From positions 1-36,027 of the IMG/VR virus record IMGVR_UViG_3300022851_000050: a DNA stretch of 36,027 bases; one strand, 5' to 3'. Made by a program: the position numbers and the translations under genes. A model generated the notes under the pieces. That model had not been told where the DNA came from. It was given only the letters and a program-made list of their open reading frames with translations, and ran no database searches. Below, piece by piece: positions 5,752-12,455 of this stretch (positions within the stretch are counted from its first letter, which is position 1; each line of letters opens with the position of its first letter). The stretch is from a virus.

Positions 5752-7356
5752 ATGTTATTTGGACTTATCACATTTCTTACAGCACTCACTATATCAGGTG
5801 TAGCAATCTATTACTCAGTGGCTGGACTAGTGGCAATTTTTGCCGCGGCGGCTGTGCCAATCATTATAATGGGTACTGCCTTAGAAGTAGGTAAGTTGGT
5901 AACGGCTGTGTGGCTTCATAGGTATTGGAGCAAAGCGGCTTGGTGGTTACGAACCTATCTATCAATAGCAGTATTAGTTTTAATGCTGATCACTTCCATG
6001 GGTATATTTGGATTCTTATCCAAAGCACACGTGGACCAAAATTTATCCTCAGACACAGTCACACAAAGAATTGAAATCATAGACAACAAAGTAAGAGCAG
6101 AGAACAGTTATATAGACCGTCAAAAGGACGTGTTAGAGCGTCTAACAGGGCAAAGCACGGGCAGTAATGACAGGTTTAATCAAGACATACAAATAGAACA
6201 AAAGAAGATAGATGATGCTTACAAACGTCTAGAAGTATTAGATGCAGATGTTAAAGCATACACTGATCAAGGTAAAGGTTTATTTAAAGGAGACAACATC
6301 AAACGTGGACTGGAAGTACGTAAAAGTCAACAAGTAGAAAGAGACAGAATTAATCAACAAGTATCGGATGCTCAAGAAAACATCAACAAGTTAAGAGCTC
6401 AAATCAACAACTCCTTAGATAAAAATGATGTTTCTATACAAACATCAGAAAAAAATATATTTGATGCACAAGGCAGAATAGAACTGTTAATCATAGAGCA
6501 AGAACCATTAAAAAGTCAGTTAATGAAACTGGAATCAGAAGTAGGTCCTATTAGATATATTGCTGAATTTGTGTATGGCGAACAAGCAGATAGAAATTTA
6601 TTAGAAGAAGCAGTGAGATGGGTAATCATTACAATTATATTTGTGTTTGATCCATTAGCAGTATTATTGTTGATTGCTTCGCAGTACACATTTAGATGGA
6701 GATATATTGAAAAGCATGGCGAATTACCACCAGCACCTAAAACGCCACCCACAACTCCACCAGCACCCACAACTCCACCGGCTCCGTCAGGCGGACAGAG
6801 TTTAACTAAAATTGTGAAAAAACAAAAAGAAGTACACATAGCAAATCCTTTAAAAGCCAATAAGAAAGTATCCACAATTAAATTGAGCGATATTGCTGAA
6901 AAGAAACCAGTATCTACAATTCCTAGTGCTGAAAAACTTGCAGAATTTAAAAAACGTGAACAAGAAGAACTAAAAGCATTAGAAGAATATTCATATAAGG
7001 CTGAAGTAGAGCCACCAATGCCATTGGAACAATGGAATCAAATGATTGAAGAAGCAGAAAAAGAAGTATCAAAAGAAGTAGATGGGTTCAACGAAGAAGC
7101 AGAAAAAGAAGTATCAAAAGAAGTAGATGGGTTCAACGAAGACGAAGTAAAATACGATGTTCAAGAATCTAAGCCAATAGAAGAAGTTGATGAAAACAAT
7201 GATGGCATAGACGATAATACCGGGAAACCAATTACTGGTATTGTACCAACTAAAGGCACATTTGCAGAGGCAGAAGCACTTCAAAAAAAAAAGAGTCTTT
7301 CGTACATAATGAGAGAACGGAACCAGCAAGTCAAAAAAGAACATCAGGAAGAATAA
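5752..7356 (+). CDS. Large membrane protein with coiled coil and proline-rich tail
   Basis: A 534-residue protein of a type seen in marine T4-like phages but without known function. Three N-terminal membrane segments (about 5-20, 25-45 and 68-92) are followed by a long charged coiled coil (about 100-265) and a fourth membrane segment at about 293-314. The tail is cytoplasmic: a proline-rich run of PPTTPPAPTTPPAPSGG type (323-345), a Lys/Glu-rich region, a perfect 15-residue duplication, and DENNDGIDD, which resembles a calcium-binding loop. Both membrane blocks flank the coiled coil, so that coil may lie in the periplasm. The zero frame ends at 7356, but a run of ten A's at 7283 could move ribosomes into a longer -1 frame (see the next entries). 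Confidence 0.85.
   Translation: MLFGLITFLTALTISGVAIYYSVAGLVAIFAAAAVPIIIMGTALEVGKLVTAVWLHRYWSKAAWWLRTYLSIAVLVLMLITSMGIFGFLSKAHVDQNLSSDTVTQRIEIIDNKVRAENSYIDRQKDVLERLTGQSTGSNDRFNQDIQIEQKKIDDAYKRLEVLDADVKAYTDQGKGLFKGDNIKRGLEVRKSQQVERDRINQQVSDAQENINKLRAQINNSLDKNDVSIQTSEKNIFDAQGRIELLIIEQEPLKSQLMKLESEVGPIRYIAEFVYGEQADRNLLEEAVRWVIITIIFVFDPLAVLLLIASQYTFRWRYIEKHGELPPAPKTPPTTPPAPTTPPAPSGGQSLTKIVKKQKEVHIANPLKANKKVSTIKLSDIAEKKPVSTIPSAEKLAEFKKREQEELKALEEYSYKAEVEPPMPLEQWNQMIEEAEKEVSKEVDGFNEEAEKEVSKEVDGFNEDEVKYDVQESKPIEEVDENNDGIDDNTGKPITGIVPTKGTFAEAEALQKKKSLSYIMRERNQQVKKEHQEE
7048..7137 (+). repeat. 45-bp perfect tandem duplication inside the membrane protein gene
   Basis: Bases 7048-7092 are repeated exactly at 7093-7137, each copy encoding EEAEKEVSKEVDGFN. 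The lack of any substitution suggests a recent duplication, and the unit length keeps the frame. Confidence 0.95.
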
Positions 7357-7448
7357 AACCAGACTTAACTGAGGTTGTGTATCCAAAATCATACAGCCAA
7401 AACGAGGAACAATCACCACAATCACATTGGAAGAAACTGTACGAATAA
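7283..7448 (+). other. Candidate -1 ribosomal frameshift site and alternative C-terminus
   Basis: Ten A's (7283-7292) followed by G contain the heptamer A-AAA-AAG in the gene's own phase (7287-7293), the slippery sequence known from E. coli dnaX. After a -1 shift the codon following the slip is GAG 7293 and the frame stays open for 51 codons to TAA 7446-7448. This fills the gap before the next gene at 7465, while the zero frame stops at 7356. The -1 extension (ESFVHNERTEPASQ... to ...HWKKLYE) looks like ordinary protein. An AGAGG about 15 bases upstream could act as an internal Shine-Dalgarno stimulator. A genuine indel or homopolymer sequencing error would look the same. Confidence 0.6.
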
Positions 7449-7464
7449 CAGCATAATTATTTGT

Positions 7465-7863
7465 ATGCCAAAACTAAACTTAATCACTGAACCAGATAAA
7501 CTTTTTAACGGTAATACTAGTGTGTTGATGATAAACCCTAGAACAGTTGTCAAAGAAGACTTTAATCAGAAAGCATTAAAATTTAAGAACGATATCAATT
7601 TGTATATGTTTGGAGTAGAAGATCCTGATGAACAACAAGATATCAAATGGTTAATTGAAATTATAAATTCTGTTGATGTTATCATATTAGATGTGAATGG
7701 TACTTTTAAAGATAGATGGCTATTGGGATATATTTTAAACAAACCAAACTGTTATTATTTTTATGACGGCAGTGATGCGTTTGCTTATAACCTAATCAAC
7801 AACAACAAAATATACGACCTAGAATTTTTGCCTAGCAAAATAGAAGAATTGGAGAAAAAATAA
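7465..7863 (+). CDS. Hypothetical alpha/beta protein, 132 residues
   Basis: I do not recognise this protein. Hydrophobic strands alternate with helices: SVLMINPR, INLYMFGVED, SVDVIILDVNG and NCYYFYDGS, an arrangement like a small Rossmann-type or flavodoxin-like fold. The DVIILDVNGTFKDRW and YILNKPNCYYFYD pieces recall nucleoside 2-deoxyribosyltransferase-like proteins, but catalytic residues cannot be confirmed by eye. The frame is open from 7375, but ATG 7465 is chosen because the -1 extension of the upstream gene runs to 7448. Its stop overlaps the start of the oxygenase gene (TAATG). Confidence 0.6.
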   Translation: MPKLNLITEPDKLFNGNTSVLMINPRTVVKEDFNQKALKFKNDINLYMFGVEDPDEQQDIKWLIEIINSVDVIILDVNGTFKDRWLLGYILNKPNCYYFYDGSDAFAYNLINNNKIYDLEFLPSKIEELEKK

Positions 7864-8507
7864 TGACAGTCAAAGCAGACTTGTGGTTTCCTACTGTGAT
7901 ATGGAATGACGAATTGAAACAGATTAATAATTCAGAATTAAAAGAATATGTAATTAAGTTAAAAGCACAAGATGAGCAAGGTAAAGTAGCATCTAACTAT
8001 GGCGGTTGGCAAAGTAAATCGTTCGACATACTGGATGAGAGACCAATCACTGTGGAAAGGTTTATACAAAGTATTCAAAACTCTATTAACGAATGTACCA
8101 AGATGGCAGGACTAATGGATTTACAGATAAGCGATTACTGGTGGAATATCAATAGCAAAGGTGATTACAATCATCCACACGATCATAGAGACAGTATATT
8201 GAGTGGTGTGTATTACATCGATATACCAAAAGAAAACATGGGCAATATACATTTTGAAAGGGAAGACAATGCACAATTTTTCTTACCAAGAGTGATGCCA
8301 AAAAGAAATCACATCAGTGCAGTAAGAGCCACATACAAACCAATAAGTGGAGGTGTATTAATTTTTCCAAGTTGGGTTAAACATTCTGTGGACGGCAACC
8401 AATCAGACAGTGCCAGAATATCAATGAGCTTTAATACTTCAATAGCCATGTCCAAAGACAACGATGAATTGGCAAAGTTGAATGGCTATCCACCATTGAC
8501 AGAATAG
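7863..8507 (+). CDS. 2-oxoglutarate/Fe(II)-dependent oxygenase-like protein (copy 1)
   Basis: Predicted dioxygenase of the phage-rich 2OG-Fe(II) group (2OG-FeII_Oxy_5 type), which hydroxylates an unknown substrate using 2-oxoglutarate, iron and oxygen. A metal-binding cluster HPHDH (residues 104-108) precedes the family block LSGVYYI. The distal histidine is His174 in FPSWVKHSV, and Arg185 in RISMSFN would bind 2-oxoglutarate. At 214 residues it is typical. Two further relatives occur at 21784 and 26958. It is followed by a beta-rich protein whose paralogue also neighbours an oxygenase at 21.1-22.4 kb. The substrate is unknown; cell-surface or nucleotide modification is possible. Confidence 0.78.
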   Translation: MTVKADLWFPTVIWNDELKQINNSELKEYVIKLKAQDEQGKVASNYGGWQSKSFDILDERPITVERFIQSIQNSINECTKMAGLMDLQISDYWWNINSKGDYNHPHDHRDSILSGVYYIDIPKENMGNIHFEREDNAQFFLPRVMPKRNHISAVRATYKPISGGVLIFPSWVKHSVDGNQSDSARISMSFNTSIAMSKDNDELAKLNGYPPLTE

Positions 8508-8524
8508 AACATTTGTGTTACATT
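8496..8524 (+). promoter_or_regulatory. Sigma70-type promoter, leaderless geometry
   Basis: TTGACA 8496-8501, 17-base spacer, TACATT 8519-8524, then six bases to ATG 8531. It lies over the end of the oxygenase gene. Confidence 0.65.
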
Positions 8525-8530
8525 GATACA

Positions 8531-9244
8531 ATGGCAACAATTCAAGAAAAACGCAACTTTTTAGAACACATAAAAAACGAAACCAAGCATTACGAAATTA
8601 GACTCGAAGGTGTTGGTTGTGAAAGTGTGATAGGAGTTATCACTCCCCAAGTATACAAATACTGGAACAAGAAAACAAATACAAAACTTGGAAGTTATAT
8701 GGCTGAGTATCGAGATATCAACATGCTAGGAAAAGTTCCTGCAAACGCACAGTTGAACAGAGAGTGGTATGAGTATGATGACGTTGCTCATGTGTCGGGT
8801 ATTGTTTTAAACCGTGACAACACACTGTACATTGATAGATATGATAAAAAATTTCGTTTGGAAGAAACTGTGTTAAGATTAGACTTAGATAAACAACAAT
8901 TAGAAAAAGAAGGTGTACGAATAGTTAGCACCAGCACTTATAACTATGACTCAGCTCAATTATTGGACAAGCACTATTTCTACGGAATCAGCAATGAAAA
9001 AGGTGTTTGGTACACAGAAGAAAAAATTCAATCAAAACTGTATAACTTTGACCTTGCAAATTTATGGTTAAGATACAGCACAATTGCCGGTGTGGATGTT
9101 GTTCACGAAATAGAATATGATGGTTTGGATTATTCTTTAACAGCAGACACCAAAGGTTTAGAGTTTAATATTGGAGTAAAACAAGGAATCAGCAAGAAAG
9201 ATTTTGGTAAAATTAATAACAAAAATCCATGGATAAGCTCTTGA
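8531..9244 (+). CDS. Beta-rich protein, paralogue A of a duplicated family
   Basis: A 237-residue protein without a recognised family name. It is related to the product at 21086: both share VPxxAQ-x-R, then DDVAHVSG/DDICHISG at about residues 80-95, KHYFYG/KHYMFG, and GVWYTEE/GGWYTED near 155-170. The order and spacing are kept while the sequences have diverged widely, so the duplication is old. The content suggests a beta-rich cytoplasmic or virion protein; there is no signal peptide. The start is the ATG at 8531, where transcription should begin, rather than the upstream open frame at 8513. It directly follows a 2OG oxygenase gene, as its paralogue directly precedes one. Confidence 0.7.
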   Translation: MATIQEKRNFLEHIKNETKHYEIRLEGVGCESVIGVITPQVYKYWNKKTNTKLGSYMAEYRDINMLGKVPANAQLNREWYEYDDVAHVSGIVLNRDNTLYIDRYDKKFRLEETVLRLDLDKQQLEKEGVRIVSTSTYNYDSAQLLDKHYFYGISNEKGVWYTEEKIQSKLYNFDLANLWLRYSTIAGVDVVHEIEYDGLDYSLTADTKGLEFNIGVKQGISKKDFGKINNKNPWISS

Positions 9245-9270
9245 TTTTTTCCATAGAGTTGTTATATAAT
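9241..9270 (+). promoter_or_regulatory. Sigma70-type promoter of hsp20
   Basis: TTGATT 9241-9246, 18-base spacer, perfect TATAAT 9265-9270. It predicts a leader of about 85 bases before the Hsp20 gene. Confidence 0.65.
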
Positions 9271-9292
9271 ACAGTATCACAAAAAATAAAGT

Positions 9293-9300
9293 GATAAATA
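9293..9300 (+). promoter_or_regulatory. Late-type promoter box in the hsp20 leader
   Basis: GATAAATA downstream of the sigma70 promoter gives hsp20 a possible second, late promoter. Confidence 0.4.
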
Positions 9301-9304
9301 TTAG

Positions 9305-9329
9305 TGTAAGATGCTTGATAGGTCTTACA
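9305..9329 (+). other. Inverted repeat in the hsp20 leader
   Basis: TGTAAGA (9305-9311) and TCTTACA (9323-9329) are perfect 7-base arms around an 11-base loop. It could be an operator for a dimeric regulator or a leader hairpin. It does not cover the AAGGAGG ribosome site at 9350. Confidence 0.6.
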
Positions 9330-9362
9330 TTATATAAACTTGCTTAACAAGGAGGAAAAGCG

Positions 9363-9806
9363 ATGACAAACAAAACACTATCTATATTCAATCAATTAAG
9401 ACCCGTAACAGTGGGATTTGACAATGTGTTCGATCATTTCGAAAGAATGATGGATGATCACAATTTCAACACCATGACTGCTACAAACTTCCCACCGTAC
9501 AACATAGTGAAGACTGGTGAATACACTTATGACGTGGAACTTGCACTTGCAGGTTTTTCAAAAGACGACATAGAGGTAGATTACCAAGACAGTATGTTGA
9601 CTGTTAAATCTAAGGAAAAAGCCAAAGATGCAGACATAGACGGTATGCTTCACAGAGGCATCAGTAAGAGATGGTTTTCTAAAGCCTTTACTATTGCTGA
9701 CGATGTGGAAGTAAAAGGAGCAGAACTTAAAGATGGTTTGCTAAAAATATCTATGGAAAGAATTGTTCCAGAAAGTAAAAAAGCAAGATCAATCGAAGTA
9801 AAGTAA
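9363..9806 (+). CDS. Small heat-shock protein, Hsp20 family
   Basis: A 147-residue Hsp20 (IbpA-type) chaperone that holds unfolded proteins and prevents aggregation without ATP. The alpha-crystallin domain spans about residues 42-140, with PPYNIVKTGEYTYDVELALAGF, then the DDIEVDY strand, and GLLKISMERIVPE near the end. The C-terminal tail has SIEV, the I-x-I/V motif that locks dimers into oligomers. A strong AAGGAGG precedes the ATG. Upstream lie a sigma70 promoter, a late-type box and an inverted repeat, so the gene may be expressed in more than one phase. It lies next to clpS. Confidence 0.95.
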   Translation: MTNKTLSIFNQLRPVTVGFDNVFDHFERMMDDHNFNTMTATNFPPYNIVKTGEYTYDVELALAGFSKDDIEVDYQDSMLTVKSKEKAKDADIDGMLHRGISKRWFSKAFTIADDVEVKGAELKDGLLKISMERIVPESKKARSIEVK

Positions 9807-9817
9807 CTTGGAATATG

Positions 9818-9839
9818 GGTAGGGTGGCAACACCCTACC
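9818..9839 (+). other. GNRA-type hairpin between hsp20 and clpS
   Basis: A 9-bp perfect stem GGTAGGGTG/CACCCTACC closes a GCAA tetraloop. No T run follows, so it is a poor intrinsic terminator. It could slow exonucleases, lower read-through into clpS, or act as a partial terminator. Confidence 0.75.
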
Positions 9840-9861
9840 TAACTAACAATAAGAAGGAAAT

Positions 9862-10167
9862 ATGACAACTGATTTAGAAGTAAAAGTAGATTCGAAAATA
9901 AAGCAAATTTTAAAGACACCAAAAGATTACAGTGTTATCATGTTGAACGATGAAGTAACTCCAATGGATTTTGTTATAGAGCTATTGGTTACAGTTTTCA
10001 AACACACTCCAGAAACAGCCAAAGACATAACAATCAAGATTCACAAGGAAGGTTCTGCAGTAGTAGGTTTATATACATATGAATTAGCAGAGCAAAAAGG
10101 AACTGAAGCCACTAATATAAGCAGAGACCGAGGTTTTCCTTTGCAAATAAAAATAGAACAAGAATGA
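9862..10167 (+). CDS. clpS: ClpS, Clp protease adaptor
   Basis: A 101-residue ClpS homologue, about the usual length. ClpS binds proteins with destabilising N-terminal residues and hands them to ClpAP. The core YSVIMLNDEVTPMDFVIELL (23-42) matches the family block, with Asn29-Asp30 corresponding to the pocket residues that hold the substrate N-terminus. His61 in KIHKEGSAVVG is the third conserved position. The C-terminal LYTYELAEQK is the ClpA-docking strand region. A phage copy could redirect host ClpAP or bring substrates to the phage's own ClpP-like protease 2.3 kb downstream. Its TGA overlaps the next mini-gene. Confidence 0.93.
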   Translation: MTTDLEVKVDSKIKQILKTPKDYSVIMLNDEVTPMDFVIELLVTVFKHTPETAKDITIKIHKEGSAVVGLYTYELAEQKGTEATNISRDRGFPLQIKIEQE

Positions 10168-10307
10168 ACAAATATTATTTTTGGGTAACACTAGAAAACA
10201 AAGCACCAATGAAAGTAGCAGAAGAAGGCAGAACAGCATCAGAAGCCAAATCAATTGTTGAAAGTAGATTTCCAAATGCCAAAGTAATGTTTGCGGAAGG
10301 ATTTTAA
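10164..10307 (+). CDS. Mini-protein, 47 residues
   Basis: I do not recognise this product. It overlaps the end of clpS by 4 bases (ATGA) and ends in TAATG with the heme oxygenase gene, so it is wedged in a coupled operon. It begins with an aromatic strand (NKYYFWVTLEN), has a helix (RTASEAKSIVESRF) and then a strand (AKVMFAEGF), a beta-alpha-beta pattern. Homologues of such compact proteins with V-T/E-x-x-T-A-x-E-A-x patterns occur in other phages, but no function is assigned. Confidence 0.6.
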   Translation: MNKYYFWVTLENKAPMKVAEEGRTASEAKSIVESRFPNAKVMFAEGF

Positions 10308-10855
10308 TGGGACTGAAAGAGTTAACAAAAGAAGTACACCAAGATGCAGAACGACAAGGATTTGTCAAAGTATTAATGAGTGGACAAATGAGTGAAGAAT
10401 TGTATGCAGAGTTCTTGTACAATCAACATGCCATATACAATTTATTAGAAGCCTGTGCAATGTCGCATGGACTACTCAACGACTTTCCACAAATACGTAG
10501 AGCCCCAAGCATATTGGCTGACTTTCAAGAACTTTGGACAAAAGAAGATATGCCAGAACTTGCTCCTAGCACTGAACGATATATTCAACACATGTACACA
10601 ATCAAAGAGGATCCTAAAAAATTAATGGCACACATCTATGTGAGACACATGGGAGATTTAAGTGGTGGACAAATGATTAAGAAAAAAGCACCCGGCAGTG
10701 GCACAATGTATGAGTTCGGAAGAGCAGACGTTAAAGAAATTAAAGAAAGAATCAGAAACAAAACAGACGACAGTATGGCAGATGAGGCTAGACTGTGTTT
10801 TGAATTTGCTACAGAATTATTCAAAGATTTACACAATGCCCAAGAAACAAATTAA
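10307..10855 (+). CDS. Heme oxygenase (biliverdin-forming)
   Basis: Predicted heme oxygenase that opens heme to biliverdin IXalpha, CO and iron with reduced ferredoxin. The distal-helix signature HIYVRHMGDLSGGQMI lies at residues 109-124, and His11 in VHQDAE is the probable proximal heme ligand. It is a soluble helical protein of 182 residues, shorter than plastid or cyanobacterial HO (about 215-240), as phage versions tend to be. A bilin reductase gene follows 176 bases later, so the pair should make a phycobilin from heme. Cyanophages carry ho1 with pebS; uncultured oceanic phages also carry ho with pcyX. Confidence 0.93.
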   Translation: MGLKELTKEVHQDAERQGFVKVLMSGQMSEELYAEFLYNQHAIYNLLEACAMSHGLLNDFPQIRRAPSILADFQELWTKEDMPELAPSTERYIQHMYTIKEDPKKLMAHIYVRHMGDLSGGQMIKKKAPGSGTMYEFGRADVKEIKERIRNKTDDSMADEARLCFEFATELFKDLHNAQETN

Positions 10856-11027
10856 AGACTTTCCTGGTAATTTAATTAGAGTTAAAATTTTAGAAGACGA
10901 AATTAAATATTTCAAAAGTTTAATTCAAGAAAGTGATACTGGACATATCTATACAACAATAGACAGTTTAACGACCAGAGTAAAAGCATTGAAAGGAATA
11001 AAAACAGACGATCCATTTATAAATTAA
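10836..11027 (+). CDS. Small helical protein between heme oxygenase and bilin reductase
   Basis: A 63-residue protein whose start overlaps the heme oxygenase end by 20 bases; an ATG at 10836 is chosen over the longer open frame (from 10698) that would lie fully within the oxygenase gene. It has a basic N-terminus (PKKQIKDFPG), then heptad-like helices (VKILEDEIKYFKSLIQE and IDSLTTRVKALKG), suggesting a coiled coil. No known function. Its location inside the bilin operon is worth noting, although similar small helical proteins occur elsewhere in this window. Confidence 0.6.
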   Translation: MPKKQIKDFPGNLIRVKILEDEIKYFKSLIQESDTGHIYTTIDSLTTRVKALKGIKTDDPFIN

Positions 11028-11030
11028 ATT

Positions 11031-11729
11031 ATGAGCAAAATTTGGGACATATTAATAGATTGTAAAGAGCAAATCATCAAAGAGTTCGATGCCAGAGGCA
11101 CAGAGATTCAAGAAGAAGGTATGGCGCAATTCAATCAGCCAGACAATGGTTGGATCAACAGAGTGTGGAAAACTGAAGATTGTAGACGTTGTCATATAGA
11201 TGTTGTGGATGCTAGAGAATCAAAAGGATTATGGATGATGCACGTGTGTATATTTCCAAACCTAGACAACAACGGACCTATATATGGTTTTGATGTGATT
11301 GCAGGTAAAAATAAAATGACCGGCGCCTTTCATGATTTTTCTAAAAGTTCTGGTGGTGAAGATCACCCATTAATAGATTGGTTTAAAGATGCTGTGGAAG
11401 AATTTATTCCAAGTAAAAAACGTGAATTACCTCAATGGGCATTAAACATATTCAGCGGATCAATGGTTGCCGCAGGTAATGTGAGCAGTGAAGAAGAATC
11501 CAAAGCCATTGTGGATATGGCACTAGAAAATCTAAAAGTGTATTTTGATTCCATAAGTCAATACAACAACACAGCCAAATATGAAGACACAATAGAAGCC
11601 CAAAACTATTACTGTCATAATCAACAACAAAATCCACATACTCCAAGAGTGATGAAGTCGTTGGGACTTAAAGAAGAAGACGTTGAAGTATTCTGCACAG
11701 ATGCACTATTCCCCAAAATTCAAAAATAA
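11031..11729 (+). CDS. Ferredoxin-dependent bilin reductase (PcyA/PcyX/PebS family)
   Basis: Predicted reductase of biliverdin to a phycobilin, using electrons from ferredoxin. Family marks: MMHVCIFPNLDNNGPIYGFDVI (70-90), with His71 and Asp88 spaced 17 residues as in PcyA His88/Asp105; GAFHDFS (98-104); and YCHNQQQNPHTPRVMKSLG near the C-terminus, the family's Q-x-x-N-x-x-T-x-x-x motif. At the place of PcyA's His74-Leu-Glu76 the sequence is HID (55-57), so the Glu that governs vinyl-group reduction is Asp here. This would fit a PcyX- or PebS-like enzyme making phycoerythrobilin rather than phycocyanobilin; that is inference. Length (232) is normal. Confidence 0.85.
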   Translation: MSKIWDILIDCKEQIIKEFDARGTEIQEEGMAQFNQPDNGWINRVWKTEDCRRCHIDVVDARESKGLWMMHVCIFPNLDNNGPIYGFDVIAGKNKMTGAFHDFSKSSGGEDHPLIDWFKDAVEEFIPSKKRELPQWALNIFSGSMVAAGNVSSEEESKAIVDMALENLKVYFDSISQYNNTAKYEDTIEAQNYYCHNQQQNPHTPRVMKSLGLKEEDVEVFCTDALFPKIQK

Positions 11730-11733
11730 ACCG

Positions 11734-11762
11734 TTGACATCAATATCTAGTTGTGTTATTAT
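11734..11762 (+). promoter_or_regulatory. Sigma70-type promoter, leaderless geometry
   Basis: TTGACA 11734-11739, 17-base spacer, TATTAT 11757-11762, then six bases to ATG 11769. No Shine-Dalgarno precedes the ATG. Confidence 0.65.
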
Positions 11763-11768
11763 TAACTT

Positions 11769-11933
11769 ATGTTGAAATATCATAATATACAAGATATCAA
11801 ATTGAAACTGACTGCTATGAAACAGAAAAGCATGGAAGTGGAACAAGCAGTTACTAACAACAAATCAGAAGAAGAAATTAAGTTTCTTGCAGATGAGATT
11901 AAACAAATGGCAATGGAAATTGCTAACTCATAA
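11769..11933 (+). CDS. Small helical protein, 54 residues
   Basis: A charged, Met-rich helical mini-protein (IQDIKLKLTAMKQKSMEVEQ and IKFLADEIKQMAMEIANS). Both halves have hydrophobic residues every three to four positions, so it may form a helical hairpin or short coiled coil. The ATG is placed where transcription from the promoter at 11734 should begin, and its TAA overlaps the ATG of the metallopeptidase gene (TAATG). Function unknown. It might be a leader or partner of the peptidase. Confidence 0.6.
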   Translation: MLKYHNIQDIKLKLTAMKQKSMEVEQAVTNNKSEEEIKFLADEIKQMAMEIANS

Positions 11934-12397
11934 TGATCGTCACAGTTTCGGGTACTAATAAAAAAATTGCAGATTTAACAGAAAGTCTAGTACATTATTG
12001 TGCAGACAAATTAAAAATCAAAGATTCAGTTGTGATAGATGTTGAGTTTTCAAAATCACTCTATAAAGAAGATGGTTTATTAGGTGAGGTTGATTTCGAT
12101 GATTCCAATCATAAGCCAAAAGAATTCACTATCACTGTTGACGGCACAGGTTCTAAACGTAAAATCATGGAGACCATAGCACATGAAATGGTACATGTGA
12201 AACAGTACTCCAAAGGAGAACTAGTGGATCTGTCTAGATCCAACTCAACCAGATGGCAAAACAACATCATCAACAAAGACACAAACTATTGGGATCAGCC
12301 TTGGGAAATAGAAGCTCACGGAAAAGAATTAGGATTGTTTATTAGATGGGCTGAAGACACAGAATTATCTCATCAATCTTGGACTCAAACACAATAA
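11933..12397 (+). CDS. SprT-like zinc metallopeptidase
   Basis: Predicted zincin peptidase of 154 residues. The active-site helix TIAHEMVHVKQY contains HEMVH (residues 84-88), with His84 and His88 binding zinc and Glu85 as base. A third ligand is probably Glu125 or Glu127 in DQPWEIEAHGKE, typical of SprT-like and related proteins. The N-terminal part forms beta strands. It may process protein-DNA complexes or phage proteins in the cytoplasm; the substrate is unknown. No signal peptide. It is coupled to the preceding helical mini-gene and is followed by the ClpP-like gene, so two peptidases lie side by side. Confidence 0.78.
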   Translation: MIVTVSGTNKKIADLTESLVHYCADKLKIKDSVVIDVEFSKSLYKEDGLLGEVDFDDSNHKPKEFTITVDGTGSKRKIMETIAHEMVHVKQYSKGELVDLSRSNSTRWQNNIINKDTNYWDQPWEIEAHGKELGLFIRWAEDTELSHQSWTQTQ

Positions 12398-12437
12398 TTT
12401 CATTAACTACCACTATAACACATTTGATGTGCTAGAA

Positions 12438-12445
12438 TATAAATA
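12438..12445 (+). promoter_or_regulatory. Perfect T4-type late promoter box before the ClpP-like gene
   Basis: TATAAATACTA matches the T4 late promoter core exactly; the 8-mer TATAAATA is 12438-12445, ten bases before the ATG at 12456. Confidence 0.75.
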
Positions 12446-12455
12446 CTAGTACATT

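Noticed and set aside
7114-7425. Minus-strand frame of 103 codons near the frameshift site
   Set aside because: It overlaps the membrane protein gene and its -1 extension and has no start signals.
9818-9839. Hairpin after hsp20 as an intrinsic terminator
   Set aside because: The stem is strong but no T run follows, so it is listed only as a hairpin.
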